A stretch of 64,000 bases of DNA from Streptomyces sp. NRRL WC-3605 (lineage in GTDB: Bacteria; Actinomycetota; Actinomycetes; Streptomycetales; Streptomycetaceae), in contig NZ_LLZN01000067.1 of assembly GCF_001509795.1 (NCBI RefSeq), positions 124,001-188,000 on the forward strand, given 5' to 3'. Below the pieces are notes generated by a model. That model was not told where the DNA came from. It did no database searches and was given only the letters and a program-made list of their open reading frames with translations. Of the stretch, positions 33,341 to 41,740 are shown in pieces (the first letter of the stretch is position 1; each line of letters starts with the position of its first letter). The position numbers and the translations under genes are program-made.

Positions 33341-34288
33341 ATGGTCCTCACGGTGAACGACGTGGAACGGTTCGAGGCGGCCCGGCCCCGTCTGGAAGCC
33401 ATCGCCTACCGGCTGCTCGGCTCGGCGAGCGAGGCCGAGGACGCCGTCCAGGAGACGTTCCTGCGCTGGCAGGCCGCCGACGTGGAGCGCGTCGAGGTCC
33501 CCGAGGCGTGGCTGACCAAGGTGCTCACCAACCTGTGCCTCAACCAGCTCACCTCGGCCCGCGCCCGCCGCGAGACCTACGTGGGCCAGTGGCTGCCCGA
33601 GCCGCTGCTCGCCGGGGACCCCATGCTGGGCCCGGCCGACACCGCCGAGCAGCGCGAGTCGGTCTCGTACGCCGTGCTCGTCGTGCTGGAGCGGCTCTCG
33701 CCCAGTGAGCGGGCCGTGTACGTGCTGCGCGAGGCGTTCGACTGCAGCCACCGGGAGATCGCCGAGATCCTCGACATCACCGAGGCCGCCAGCCAGCAGA
33801 TCCTGCACCGGGCCCGCAAGCACGTGGCGCGGGGCAAGGCCCGGGCCGAGGTCGACGAGGCGGCGGCCCGGCGGATCGTCGAGGAGTTCCTCACGGCCGC
33901 CGTCAGCGGCCGGACCGAGCCGCTGGTGCGGCTGCTCACCGAGGACGCGGTCGCGGTCGGCGACGGCGGAGGGAAGGTCCCGGCGCGGGCCAAGGCGTTC
34001 GAGGGGGCCCTGGCGGTCGCGCGGTTCATGCGGGGCCTGTTCAAGCCCAGCGAGGCCAAGCGGGCCCTGGTGGGCGGGTCGCCCGAGTACTACGCGACGA
34101 CCGCCAACGGCGAGCCCGCGCTCGTGGTGGTCGTCGAAGGCCGGGTCATCGGCGTGATGTGCGTGGAGGTCACCGAGGACGGCCTCGCCGCGTTCCGCAG
34201 CCAGGTCAACCCCGACAAGCTGGAGCGCGCGACCCGCGTCTGGCAGGCCGGCGACCACGGGGAACCGCTGGTGCGCGACGCGTTCTGA
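33341..34288 (+). CDS. ECF41-family sigma factor with SnoaL-like C-terminal domain
   Basis: 315 aa. Sigma regions 2 (EDAVQETFLRWQ) and 4 (CSHREIAEILDITEAASQQI) are followed by a fused C-terminal domain. Hallmarks of ECF41 are present: WLPEP after region 2, DGGGK and the terminal NPDKL. In this family the extension acts as a built-in regulator instead of an anti-sigma factor, and the target is usually the neighbouring oxidoreductase-type gene, here 34402. ATG at 33341. Confidence 0.9.
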   Translation: MVLTVNDVERFEAARPRLEAIAYRLLGSASEAEDAVQETFLRWQAADVERVEVPEAWLTKVLTNLCLNQLTSARARRETYVGQWLPEPLLAGDPMLGPADTAEQRESVSYAVLVVLERLSPSERAVYVLREAFDCSHREIAEILDITEAASQQILHRARKHVARGKARAEVDEAAARRIVEEFLTAAVSGRTEPLVRLLTEDAVAVGDGGGKVPARAKAFEGALAVARFMRGLFKPSEAKRALVGGSPEYYATTANGEPALVVVVEGRVIGVMCVEVTEDGLAAFRSQVNPDKLERATRVWQAGDHGEPLVRDAF

Positions 34289-34314
34289 CCGGCGTACGAC
34301 GTCGGTGTCCATGG

Positions 34315-34330
34315 TGTGACGTGGTTCACA
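34315..34330. promoter_or_regulatory. CRP-type palindrome TGTGA-N6-TCACA
   Basis: TGTGACGTGGTTCACA exactly matches the classical CRP consensus. It lies 72 bp before the oxidoreductase start, in a position where an activator or the ECF41 promoter could act. The TGTGACGT part recurs at 33217 upstream of the sigma gene. Confidence 0.4.
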
Positions 34331-34401
34331 TCGCATTCCTGTCAGGAATCGGCGGGCCGTCCGGTTCAGGTGGCGAACCCGCTGAAGACAGGAGCAAGGA
34401 C

Positions 34402-35598
34402 ATGCAGCACCGCATCATCGTGCTCGGGGGCGGCTACACCGGAGCGTTCGCCGCCGGGCGGCTCGCCAGGCGTCTGCACGGCGACGACGTCAGCGTCACC
34501 CTCGTCAACGCGGAGCCCGACTTCGTCGAGCGCGTCCGGATGCACCAGCTCGCCGTGGGACAGACCCTCAAGCCCCGGCCGTTCGCCGAGATCTTCCGGG
34601 GGACCGGCGTCGACCTGAGGATCGCCCGGGTCACCGCCGTCGACGCCGACCGGAAGACGGTGGCCGTCGAGGGCGCGGACGGCACCGAGCGACTGGAGTA
34701 CGACACCCTCGTCTACGCGCTCGGCAGCGGCTGGGACGACCAGGGCGTCCCCGGCGTCGCCGAGCACGCCTTCGAGCTGGCGAGCCGGCCCGGCGCGCTG
34801 CGGCTGCGCGACCGCCTGGCCGCGCTGGACGCCGGAGCGCCCGTGGTCGTGGTCGGCGGCGGCCTCACCGGCGTGGAGGCCGCGACCGAGATCGCCGAGG
34901 CCCGCCCGGACCTCGACGTCTCCCTCGTCGTGCGCGGCGGACTCGGCGACTGGCTCTCCGCGAAGGGCCGCCGGCACCTGAGCGAGGTCGTCGGCCGCCT
35001 CGGCATCACCGTCCACGAGGACACCACCGCCACCGCGGTGGAGGCCGACCGGGTCCGCACCGCGGGCGGCGCGGAGCTCCCGGCCGCCGTCACCGTGTGG
35101 ACCACGGGCTTCGCCGTCCACCCGATCGCGCTGGCCACCACCCTGCAGGTCGGCGACCGGGGGCAGATCGTGGTCGACGGGACCATGCGCTCGGTCTCCC
35201 ACCCGGACGTCTACGCCATCGGCGACGCGGCCCTCGCGCGGGGCGTCGGCGGCAAGCCGCTGCGCATGTCCTGCGCCTCGGGCGGCTTCACCGCCTGGCA
35301 GGCCGCCGACGCCATCGTGGCCCGGCTGACCGGGGGCAAGCTGCCGAAGGTCCCGCTGCGCTACTTCAACCAGTGCATCTCGCTGGGCCGCAAGGAGGGC
35401 CTGATCCAGTACGTCACCGGGGACGACCGCCCCGTGCGCGCGGTCCTGAGGGGCCGGATCGCCGCCTTCTACAAGGAGCTGATCTGCAAGGGCGCCGCCT
35501 GGAACGTCGGCAACCCGGGGATGGGCATGCCGCTGCGCCGCCGCCGGGTGGTGGTCCGGCCCGACGCCGCCGACTCCCCGGCCGAGGCGGCCGCCTGA
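34402..35598 (+). CDS. FAD-dependent pyridine nucleotide oxidoreductase (NDH-2-like)
   Basis: 398 aa. FAD motif GGGYTGAFAAGRLA at the N-terminus, NAD motif VVGGGLTGVEAATEIAE, and the C-terminal FAD contact HPDVYAIGDAA. It resembles type II NADH dehydrogenases or ferredoxin reductases without the membrane anchor. It follows the ECF41 sigma gene and is its likely target. SD AGGAG lies 7 nt before the ATG. Confidence 0.88.
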   Translation: MQHRIIVLGGGYTGAFAAGRLARRLHGDDVSVTLVNAEPDFVERVRMHQLAVGQTLKPRPFAEIFRGTGVDLRIARVTAVDADRKTVAVEGADGTERLEYDTLVYALGSGWDDQGVPGVAEHAFELASRPGALRLRDRLAALDAGAPVVVVGGGLTGVEAATEIAEARPDLDVSLVVRGGLGDWLSAKGRRHLSEVVGRLGITVHEDTTATAVEADRVRTAGGAELPAAVTVWTTGFAVHPIALATTLQVGDRGQIVVDGTMRSVSHPDVYAIGDAALARGVGGKPLRMSCASGGFTAWQAADAIVARLTGGKLPKVPLRYFNQCISLGRKEGLIQYVTGDDRPVRAVLRGRIAAFYKELICKGAAWNVGNPGMGMPLRRRRVVVRPDAADSPAEAAA

Positions 35599-35655
35599 GC
35601 CGCCCGGGGGCGCCCCGGCCGGGAGGCGGCCAGGGCGCCGCACGATTGTCAGACC

Positions 35656-35686
35656 CCATGGATCTGACGTACCGTCAGATCCATGG
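35656..35686. promoter_or_regulatory. TCTGACG palindrome, site 7, extended to 31 bp
   Basis: The core TCTGACGTACCGTCAGA (35663-35679) is perfect and the symmetry continues outward to CCATGG on both sides. The right CCATGG contains the DoxX start codon (35683), so the operator overlaps the beginning of the coding sequence and the mRNA is probably leaderless. Confidence 0.8.
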
Positions 35687-36132
35687 ACGCGATCTGGCTC
35701 ACAGGCGCTCAATGGCTGGCCGTGCTCCGGATAGGACTCGGCCTGTGGTGGCTGGAGAGCTGGCGGCACAAGGACCGCAGGAGCTGGCTGGCCGGCTCCG
35801 GGATCGCCTGGGCCGCGGACGTGGCCGCCGAACACCGCTGGCCCGCCGTCCGCGCGGGCTTCGACCGGGTGGTGGCACCCCGGCCGCGGACCATGGCCCA
35901 CGTGGTCCTCCACGCCGAACTGGCCCTGGGGCTCGGCCTGGTGCTCGGGTTCCTCACCCCGGCCGCCCTCGTCGGCGGCCTGCTGCTCAACCTGCTGTAC
36001 CTCACCCTGATGATCCACGACTGGGCCGAGCAGGGGCAGAACGGCATGATGGCGCTGATCTCCGTCGTCGCGCTGTTCGGGATGTCCTGGCAGTCCTGGT
36101 CGGTGGACGGCGCGCTCGGACTGTTCGGATGA
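35683..36132 (+). CDS. DoxX-family membrane protein
   Basis: 149 aa with four hydrophobic segments (about residues 8-25, 70-90, 90-110 and 120-140). DoxX-like proteins are found with redox and catabolic genes. The next gene, a DUF35 OB-fold protein, overlaps by 4 nt (ATGA), so both form an operon under palindrome site 7. Could be part of a membrane redox complex; no direct evidence. Confidence 0.8.
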   Translation: MDAIWLTGAQWLAVLRIGLGLWWLESWRHKDRRSWLAGSGIAWAADVAAEHRWPAVRAGFDRVVAPRPRTMAHVVLHAELALGLGLVLGFLTPAALVGGLLLNLLYLTLMIHDWAEQGQNGMMALISVVALFGMSWQSWSVDGALGLFG

Positions 36133-36527
36133 GCGGGCCCCGGTACGACGTCCCCGAGCCGGACGCCTTCACCCGCACCTACTGGGACGCGGCCGCCGCC
36201 GGCCGGCTGCTGCTGCGGCGCTGCCGGGCCTGCGGACGCCCCCACCACTACCCCCGCGAGTCCTGCCCGCACTGCTGGAGCGAGGACGTCGTCTGGGAGA
36301 CCGCGAGCGGCCGGGCCACCCTGTACACCTGGTCCGTCGTGCACCGCAACGACCTGCCGCCCTTCGGCGCGCGCGTCCCGTACGTCGCCGCCGTCGTCGA
36401 CCTCGCCGAGGGCCCCCGGATGACGACCGGGCTCGTGGACTGCCCGGACCCCGCCCGGCTGCGGGCCGGCCTGCCGCTCACGGCCGCCTTCCCGGACGGC
36501 GTGCCGATGTTCCGCCCGGATCTCTGA
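36129..36527 (+). CDS. Zn-ribbon/OB-fold DUF35 protein (thiolase/Ltp partner)
   Basis: 132 aa. The N-terminal rubredoxin-like zinc ribbon has four cysteines (CRACG and CPHCW). The C-terminal OB-fold is YTWSVVHRNDLPPF onward. DUF35 proteins pair with thiolase-fold enzymes and channel CoA substrates; the ChsH2 DUF35 domain with Ltp2 is the studied case. Its partner here may be the lipid-transfer protein at 39278. Confidence 0.87.
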   Translation: MSGPRYDVPEPDAFTRTYWDAAAAGRLLLRRCRACGRPHHYPRESCPHCWSEDVVWETASGRATLYTWSVVHRNDLPPFGARVPYVAAVVDLAEGPRMTTGLVDCPDPARLRAGLPLTAAFPDGVPMFRPDL

Positions 36528-36549
36528 CCCCCCGGGTTTCAATGGCCTC

Positions 36550-37182
36550 ATGACCGACGCCGCCATACGCCCCGCACCCCGCCCCGTCCCGGACCTGCAC
36601 GGCCACGGACTGCTGCTGCGCCCCTGGGACCCTGACTCCGAGGCCGACCTGGACGCCTGGTTCCGGGGCCGCGCGGACCCGGACTTCCGGCGCTGGAACA
36701 CCCCGCTGTCGCTGGCCACGGACCGCGCGGGCGCCCTCGACTCCCTGCGGACCGCCGCCGCCGGCTCGGCGGACGGCTCGGCGGCGTACTGCGTGACCGA
36801 CGCCGGGACCGGCGCGGTCCTCGGCCACGCCGGCGTGACGGTCGTCAGCCGGCGCATGGACTACGGCCTGGTCGGCTACTGGGTGCTGCCCGAGGCCCGC
36901 GGCCGGCGCGTGGCCGTCCGGGCGCTCGTCCTCGCCGCCCGCTGGGCGCTGACCGCGCCGGACGGCCCCCGGCTGCACCGCCTCGAACTCGGGCACGCCG
37001 TGGGCCACGACGCCTCCTGCCGTGTCGCCGAGCGGTGCGGCTTCCCCGCCGAGGGCACCCTGCGGGGCGCGATGTGGGAGGCCGGGCGGCACGACGCCTA
37101 CCGGGACGTGCACCTGCACGCACGGCTGGCGACCGACCCCGAGCCCGACGGCCCCTTTACCCCAACGCCCGCCCCCGTGTGA
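36550..37182 (+). CDS. GNAT-family N-acetyltransferase (RimJ/RimL type)
   Basis: 210 aa, Acetyltransf_3 pattern: GHGLLLRPWDPDSEADLDAW at the start, GLVGYWVLPEARGRRVAVRA (acetyl-CoA loop RGRRVA) and HRLELGHAVGHDASCRVAERCGF. Likely modifies protein N-termini or small amines. It follows the DUF35 gene by 22 nt but is a common core gene. Confidence 0.85.
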   Translation: MTDAAIRPAPRPVPDLHGHGLLLRPWDPDSEADLDAWFRGRADPDFRRWNTPLSLATDRAGALDSLRTAAAGSADGSAAYCVTDAGTGAVLGHAGVTVVSRRMDYGLVGYWVLPEARGRRVAVRALVLAARWALTAPDGPRLHRLELGHAVGHDASCRVAERCGFPAEGTLRGAMWEAGRHDAYRDVHLHARLATDPEPDGPFTPTPAPV

Positions 37183-37247
37183 CGACTTGTGTCGTCTTCG
37201 TGTCCACGGCGGAGAAAAGTGCACAACGCCGGGCGGGGCGCGGGATC

Positions 37248-38123
37248 ATGAGCCGCATGCGCCCGGACGACTGGTACTCCACCCAGGACCTCAACGGCTT
37301 CCTGTCCCACGCCGGAGGCTTTCTGCGCTCACGCCCCGACCTGCACACCGTCGCCCTGACGGTCACCGAGACACTGCGCGCCAACGGACCGCGCGCCTAC
37401 GGTGACGAGGCCCCCGTGTTCGGGGCGCTGGAACGGGACGGTCAGGTGCGGGCCGCCTACTTCCGCACCCCGCCCTACCGCCTGAACGTCACCCCGCTCA
37501 CCCCCGACGAGGCCGACGCCCTCGCCGCCCACCTGCTCGCCCTCGGGCACGCGGTCCCCGGCGTCATCGCCGCGCAGGACACCGCCGAGGCGTTCGTCGC
37601 CGCCTGGCAGCGGCACACCGGCGCGCGCGGCACCGTCGGACAGCGCCAGCGCCTGTACCGGCTCGGCAACCTGACCGTCCCGCAGCCCGTCCCGGCCGGC
37701 CGCGCCCGTGTGGCCGGCCCCCAGGACCGGGAGCTGCTGGCCCAGTGGTACGGTGCGTTCACGGAGGCCACCGGCCACGCGCCCGCGCGCGATCCGGGCG
37801 CCTGGGCCGACGCCCGCGTCTCCTACGGGGGCGTCACCCTGTGGGAGGGCGAGGACGGCACCCCCCTCGCCATGGCCGGAGTGACGCCCCTGATCGGCGG
37901 GCAGGTCCGCATCGCCCCCGTCTACACCCCGGCCCCGCTGCGCGGGCGCGGCTACGGCGGCGCGGCCACCGCCGCCGTCACCCGGTCCGTGCTCACCTCC
38001 GGGGTGCGCGAGGTGCTGCTCTTCACGGACCTGTCCAACCCGACGAGCAACGGCCTGTACCAGCGCATCGGCTACCGTCCGGTCGCCGACTTCACCGCGT
38101 ACGACCTCCACCGCGCCCGCTGA
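37248..38123 (+). CDS. GNAT-family N-acetyltransferase with N-terminal extension
   Basis: About 291 aa. The first 140 residues form a degenerate GNAT-like half. The second half carries the acetyl-CoA motif LRGRGYGGAATAAVTRSVL and the typical end LFTDLSNPTSNGLYQRIGYRPV. Start ATG at 37248 or 37257. Substrate unknown. Confidence 0.83.
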   Translation: MSRMRPDDWYSTQDLNGFLSHAGGFLRSRPDLHTVALTVTETLRANGPRAYGDEAPVFGALERDGQVRAAYFRTPPYRLNVTPLTPDEADALAAHLLALGHAVPGVIAAQDTAEAFVAAWQRHTGARGTVGQRQRLYRLGNLTVPQPVPAGRARVAGPQDRELLAQWYGAFTEATGHAPARDPGAWADARVSYGGVTLWEGEDGTPLAMAGVTPLIGGQVRIAPVYTPAPLRGRGYGGAATAAVTRSVLTSGVREVLLFTDLSNPTSNGLYQRIGYRPVADFTAYDLHRAR

Positions 38124-38135
38124 CGCCCGCTCCCC

Positions 38136-38792
38136 TCACGGCCAGAGCAGCTCCTTGACCCATCCGGCTTCCGTACGCCGGTAGACGAGCCGCACGTGCC
38201 GGCGCCGGGCGTCGCCCTGGAAGAACTCCACCTCGTCGGGGCGCAGCCGGTACAGCGTCCAGGTCGGCACCGGGGCGCCCGGTTCCTCGCGGGCCCGCTC
38301 CCAGGCGGCCTCCGACGCGCGCGCCAGCTCCTCGGGGGAGGCGAGCACCTCGCTCTGCCGGCCGGTCAGGGCCGCCGCGAGCGCGCCGGTCGAGCGGGCG
38401 TGCAGATCCGCCTGCGCCTCGGCGGACGGGGCCGCCGTCACCGGGCCGCGCACCCGTACCTGGCGCCCCCGCGCCGGCCAGTAGAAGCCGAGGGCCGCGT
38501 AGGGGCGGGCGGCGAGCTGGCGGCCCTTGCGGCTGTCCCGGTGCGTGGCGAAGGACCAGCCGGACGCGTCGGAACCGTGCAGCATCACCGTCCGTACGTC
38601 CGGCAGGCCCTCCTCGTCCGCGGTGGCGAGGGACATCGTGTGCGGCTCCGTCTGCCCGGCCGCGACCGCGTCGGCGAACCAGGCGGTGAACAGCTCCAGC
38701 GGCACGTCGGGCGCACCCGACGGGTCGAAGGAGGGCAGCTCGACGTCCCACACCCGCAGCGACCTCAGCAGGTCGTGAAGATCCGTTCCCAT
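38136..38792 (-). CDS. Pyridoxamine 5'-phosphate oxidase-family protein (PdxH-like)
   Basis: 218 aa with the PNPOx FMN-binding split-barrel: MSLATADEEGLPDVRTVML, FATHRDSRKGRQLAARPYAALGFYW, and the dimerisation end PDEVEFFQGDARRRHVRLVYRR. Close to true PdxH, which makes pyridoxal phosphate, although some basic active-site residues cannot be verified by eye. ATG at 38792. Confidence 0.85.
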   Translation of the reverse strand: MGTDLHDLLRSLRVWDVELPSFDPSGAPDVPLELFTAWFADAVAAGQTEPHTMSLATADEEGLPDVRTVMLHGSDASGWSFATHRDSRKGRQLAARPYAALGFYWPARGRQVRVRGPVTAAPSAEAQADLHARSTGALAAALTGRQSEVLASPEELARASEAAWERAREEPGAPVPTWTLYRLRPDEVEFFQGDARRRHVRLVYRRTEAGWVKELLWP

Positions 38793-38832
38793 GCCCCGAT
38801 TGTCCCGTGCGCGGAGCCTGCCGGGCGCGGTG

Positions 38833-39258
38833 TCAGATCTGTCCGAGGTCGGACGACAGCCAGTGCTCGGGCCGCATGTGGACGACGACCTGCTCGCCGT
38901 GGTTCTTCCAGGCGAAGTCGACATAGCCGTCGACCTTCTCGGGCGGCAGATAGCGCGCCGAGACCTCCCGCAGGTCCTCCAGGGTGGCCGGGACGGTCCG
39001 CAGGACGGGCCCCTCGACCGAGACGTACCGGATCGTCGGTTCGAGCCGGTCCACCAGCAGGGAGAACCGCCGCGCCTCCTGGATGCGCCGGTTCTTGCGG
39101 GAGTCGAGGCCGGTCAGGACCCACACGTCGCCGCCGGGCGCGTACTGGTACCAGACGGGCACGGTCAACGGGCCGCGCCCTTCGCCCCCGTCGACCGCCA
39201 GCGCCGCGACGTGCGGCTCGGCGAGGAACTGCTCACGCTCTTCACGGGTCAGTGCCAT
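38833..39258 (-). CDS. PPOX-class F420/FMN-binding protein
   Basis: 141 aa split-barrel flavoprotein: EQFLAEPHVAALAV, VPVWYQYAPGGDVWVLTG, LDSRKNRRIQEARRFSLLVD. Members bind F420 or FMN and reduce varied substrates. It lies between the PdxH-like gene and the lipid-transfer protein gene (19 nt gap) and may be read from the latter's promoter. Confidence 0.82.
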   Translation of the reverse strand: MALTREEREQFLAEPHVAALAVDGGEGRGPLTVPVWYQYAPGGDVWVLTGLDSRKNRRIQEARRFSLLVDRLEPTIRYVSVEGPVLRTVPATLEDLREVSARYLPPEKVDGYVDFAWKNHGEQVVVHMRPEHWLSSDLGQI

Positions 39259-39277
39259 ACCGTCTCCTTCGGTGGAC

Positions 39278-40456
39278 TCACTCCCTTCCCACTACCAACG
39301 TCCCCGACGAGCAGAACCATCCCCCCGTCGCCGACACCACGCCCAGCCGAGGCGGCTCCCCCGTCCGGCCCCGCCGGGCGACCTGGCGCTCCCCGGCCTC
39401 CCCCCGCAGCTGGCGCACCGCCTCCACCAGCAGGAACAGCCCGCGCATCCCGGGGTGCTGGGCGGAGAGGCCGCCCCCGTCCGTGTTCACCGGCAGCTCC
39501 CCGCCGCGCACCAGCAGCCGCCCCTTCCCGACGAACGGCCCGCCCTCGCCCTTGGCGCAGAAGCCGAGGTCCTCCAGGGTCACCAGCGTCATGTAGGTGA
39601 AGGCGTCGTACAGCTCGGCGAAGTCCATCTCCCGGGGGCGCACCCCGGCCCGGGCGAAGGCGAGCCGTCCGCTCACCGCCGCCGGGCCGGTCGTGAAGTC
39701 CGGCCACTCGGCCATCGAGGCGTGCGAGACGTGCTCCCCGGTGCCGAGGATCCACACCGGTGCCGTACGGCAGTCGGGGACGTACTCCTCGGCGGCCAGC
39801 AGCACCGCCGCGCCGCCGTCGGAGCGCAGACAGCAGTGGAGCCGGGTGAACGGGTCCGCGATCACCGGCCCGGACAGCACGTCGTCCACGGTGATCGGAT
39901 CGCGGTGCAGCGCCTCGGGGTTCAGGGCCGCGTTCGCCCGCGCCTGGACGGCCACCTGCGCCAACTCCTCGATCGTGGTGCCGTGTTCGATCATGTGGCG
40001 GCGGGCGGCCATGGCGTACTTGGCGATCAGGGTGTGGCCGTAGGGGGCCTCGAACTGCGCGGGGCCGCGCGCCCCGAACGACAGGTCGCCGGTCCTGCGG
40101 CCCGCCCGGATGTCCGCCCGGGCCGTCGAGCCGTACACCAGCAGCACGGCGTTCGCGTGACCGCGCGCGATGGCGTCCGCCGCGTGCGCGGCCATCACCT
40201 CCCAGGTGGCGCCGCCGACCGAGGTGGAGTCGACCCAGGTCGGGCGCAGGCCCAGATACTCGGCCACCTCGACCGGCGCGAGCACGCCGAGGCCCGCGGA
40301 CGCGAAGCCGTCCACCACCTCCCGGCCGAGCCCGGCGTCGGCCAGCGCCCGGCGGGCGGCCTGGGCGTGCAGGGCGTAGGCGGTCGCGCCGTCCACCCGC
40401 CCGCAGTCCGACAGGGCCACCCCCACCACGGCGACTCTCCGGTTCCCGGCAGTCAT
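39278..40456 (-). CDS. Thiolase-fold lipid-transfer protein (SCP2-thiolase-like)
   Basis: 392 aa thiolase superfamily. The usual nucleophile Cys segment reads DSTSVGGATWEVMAAHA with no Cys, so it is not a standard thiolase. The later YDAF and NTDGGGLSAQHPGMRG with His resemble Ltp enzymes, yet the second Ltp2 tyrosine position (AY-x-HG) is replaced. It may be a retro-aldolase or a CoA-binding partner, possibly with DUF35 protein 36129. ATG at 40456; divergent from the ACAD at 40547 with palindrome site 8 between. Confidence 0.83.
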   Translation of the reverse strand: MTAGNRRVAVVGVALSDCGRVDGATAYALHAQAARRALADAGLGREVVDGFASAGLGVLAPVEVAEYLGLRPTWVDSTSVGGATWEVMAAHAADAIARGHANAVLLVYGSTARADIRAGRRTGDLSFGARGPAQFEAPYGHTLIAKYAMAARRHMIEHGTTIEELAQVAVQARANAALNPEALHRDPITVDDVLSGPVIADPFTRLHCCLRSDGGAAVLLAAEEYVPDCRTAPVWILGTGEHVSHASMAEWPDFTTGPAAVSGRLAFARAGVRPREMDFAELYDAFTYMTLVTLEDLGFCAKGEGGPFVGKGRLLVRGGELPVNTDGGGLSAQHPGMRGLFLLVEAVRQLRGEAGERQVARRGRTGEPPRLGVVSATGGWFCSSGTLVVGRE

Positions 40457-40499
40457 GCGCGCCCTCCCGCCTCTGGGCATCTCGCCTCGGCCCTCCTAA

Positions 40500-40516
40500 T
40501 ATGACGGCCCGTCAGA
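40500..40516. promoter_or_regulatory. TCTGACG palindrome, site 8
   Basis: TATGACGGCCCGTCAGA has one mismatch in the left half. It lies between divergent lipid-transfer (start 40456) and dehydrogenase (start 40547) genes. Confidence 0.7.
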
Positions 40517-40546
40517 TGTGAGGGGAAGAGCCGGAGGGAACCGCCC

Positions 40547-41740
40547 ATGGACACCAGCCTCACCCCCGAGCAGGACGGCATCAGGCGCGCCCTGCGCGAC
40601 CTGCTCGACCGCCGTTGCGGCCCGGCGGAGCTGCGCGCGGCCCTCGACACCCCCTCCGGCCACGACCCCGCCCTGTGGACGGCCCTCGCCGGGCACCTCG
40701 GCCTGCCCGGCCTCGCCCTGCCCGAGGCCTACGGCGGCGTGGGCTGCTCGGTGACCGAACTCGCCCTCGCCTGCGAGGAGACGGGCCGGGCCCTGGCCCC
40801 CTCCCCGCTGACGGCCACCGCCGTCCTCGCCGCCCCGCTGATCGCCGCGCTCGGCACCCCCGCCCAGCGGAAGGACCTGCTGCCCCGCCTCGCCTCCGGC
40901 GCGCTCACCGCCGCCCTCGTCGTGGACGGCCCCGCCCTCGCCACCGCCCTCGCCCTGACCGGCGGCAACGGCGGCGACTGGGCCGGCGGCGGACGGGCCG
41001 GCGGGGTGCAGGCCCGCCGCGACGGGGACGGCTGGCGGCTGTACGGGCAGGCCGGCCAGGTGCTCGACGGGTACAGCGCCGGGCTGCTGGTCGTCGCCGC
41101 GCACACCGGGGGGTACACCCGCCCCCGGACCCTGCTGTTCCTGGTGCCGGGCGACGCGACGGGAGTGTCACGGGCCCGGCAGACCGCCGTCGACGCCACC
41201 CGCCCGCAGGGCCGTGTGTCCCTGCGGGACGTCGGGGCGCGGCTGCTGGGGGAGGAGGGGGCCGATGTGCCCGGCGCCCTCGCACAGACGGGGGACCGGG
41301 CCGCCGCCGTGCTGGCCTGCGAGGCCGTGGGCGCCGCCGGCCGAGCCCTGGAGCTGACCGTGGAGCACGTCGGGCGGCGCGAGCAGTTCGGACGGCCGAT
41401 CGGGTCCTTCCAGGCGGTCAAGCACCGGCTGGCGGACGTGTACGTCGAGGTGCAGGCGGCCCGGTCCGCCGCGTACTACGCGGCCTGGGCGGCGGCCCAC
41501 GGCGAACGGGCGGGCGGTCTCGCCCTCGCCCAGGCCCTGCGGGCGCTGCGGACCGCCGCCGCCGAGGCGATCCAGTTCCACGGCGGCCTCGGTTTCACCT
41601 GGGAGCACGAGGTGCACCTGTACTTCAAGCGGGCCGCCGGCGACGAACTGCTCCTCGGACCGGTGCACCGGCTGCGCGCGCACGCCGCCGGGGCGGCCCG
41701 GCTCCTCGAGGCGTCCGGAACACGGGAGGTGCTGGTGTGA
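40547..41740 (+). CDS. Acyl-CoA dehydrogenase (FadE beta-type)
   Basis: 397 aa ACAD. N-terminal helices LTPEQDGIRRALRDLLDRR and the C-terminal core GRREQFGRPIGSFQAVKHRL and FHGGLGFTWEHEVHLYFKRA are conserved, but the SEP-x-AGSD FAD motif is missing; the middle is Gly/Ala-rich. It is therefore probably the partner subunit of a heteromeric dehydrogenase, with 16832 or 22196 as possible catalytic mates. Followed with a GTGA overlap by 41737. Confidence 0.86.
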   Translation: MDTSLTPEQDGIRRALRDLLDRRCGPAELRAALDTPSGHDPALWTALAGHLGLPGLALPEAYGGVGCSVTELALACEETGRALAPSPLTATAVLAAPLIAALGTPAQRKDLLPRLASGALTAALVVDGPALATALALTGGNGGDWAGGGRAGGVQARRDGDGWRLYGQAGQVLDGYSAGLLVVAAHTGGYTRPRTLLFLVPGDATGVSRARQTAVDATRPQGRVSLRDVGARLLGEEGADVPGALAQTGDRAAAVLACEAVGAAGRALELTVEHVGRREQFGRPIGSFQAVKHRLADVYVEVQAARSAAYYAAWAAAHGERAGGLALAQALRALRTAAAEAIQFHGGLGFTWEHEVHLYFKRAAGDELLLGPVHRLRAHAAGAARLLEASGTREVLV

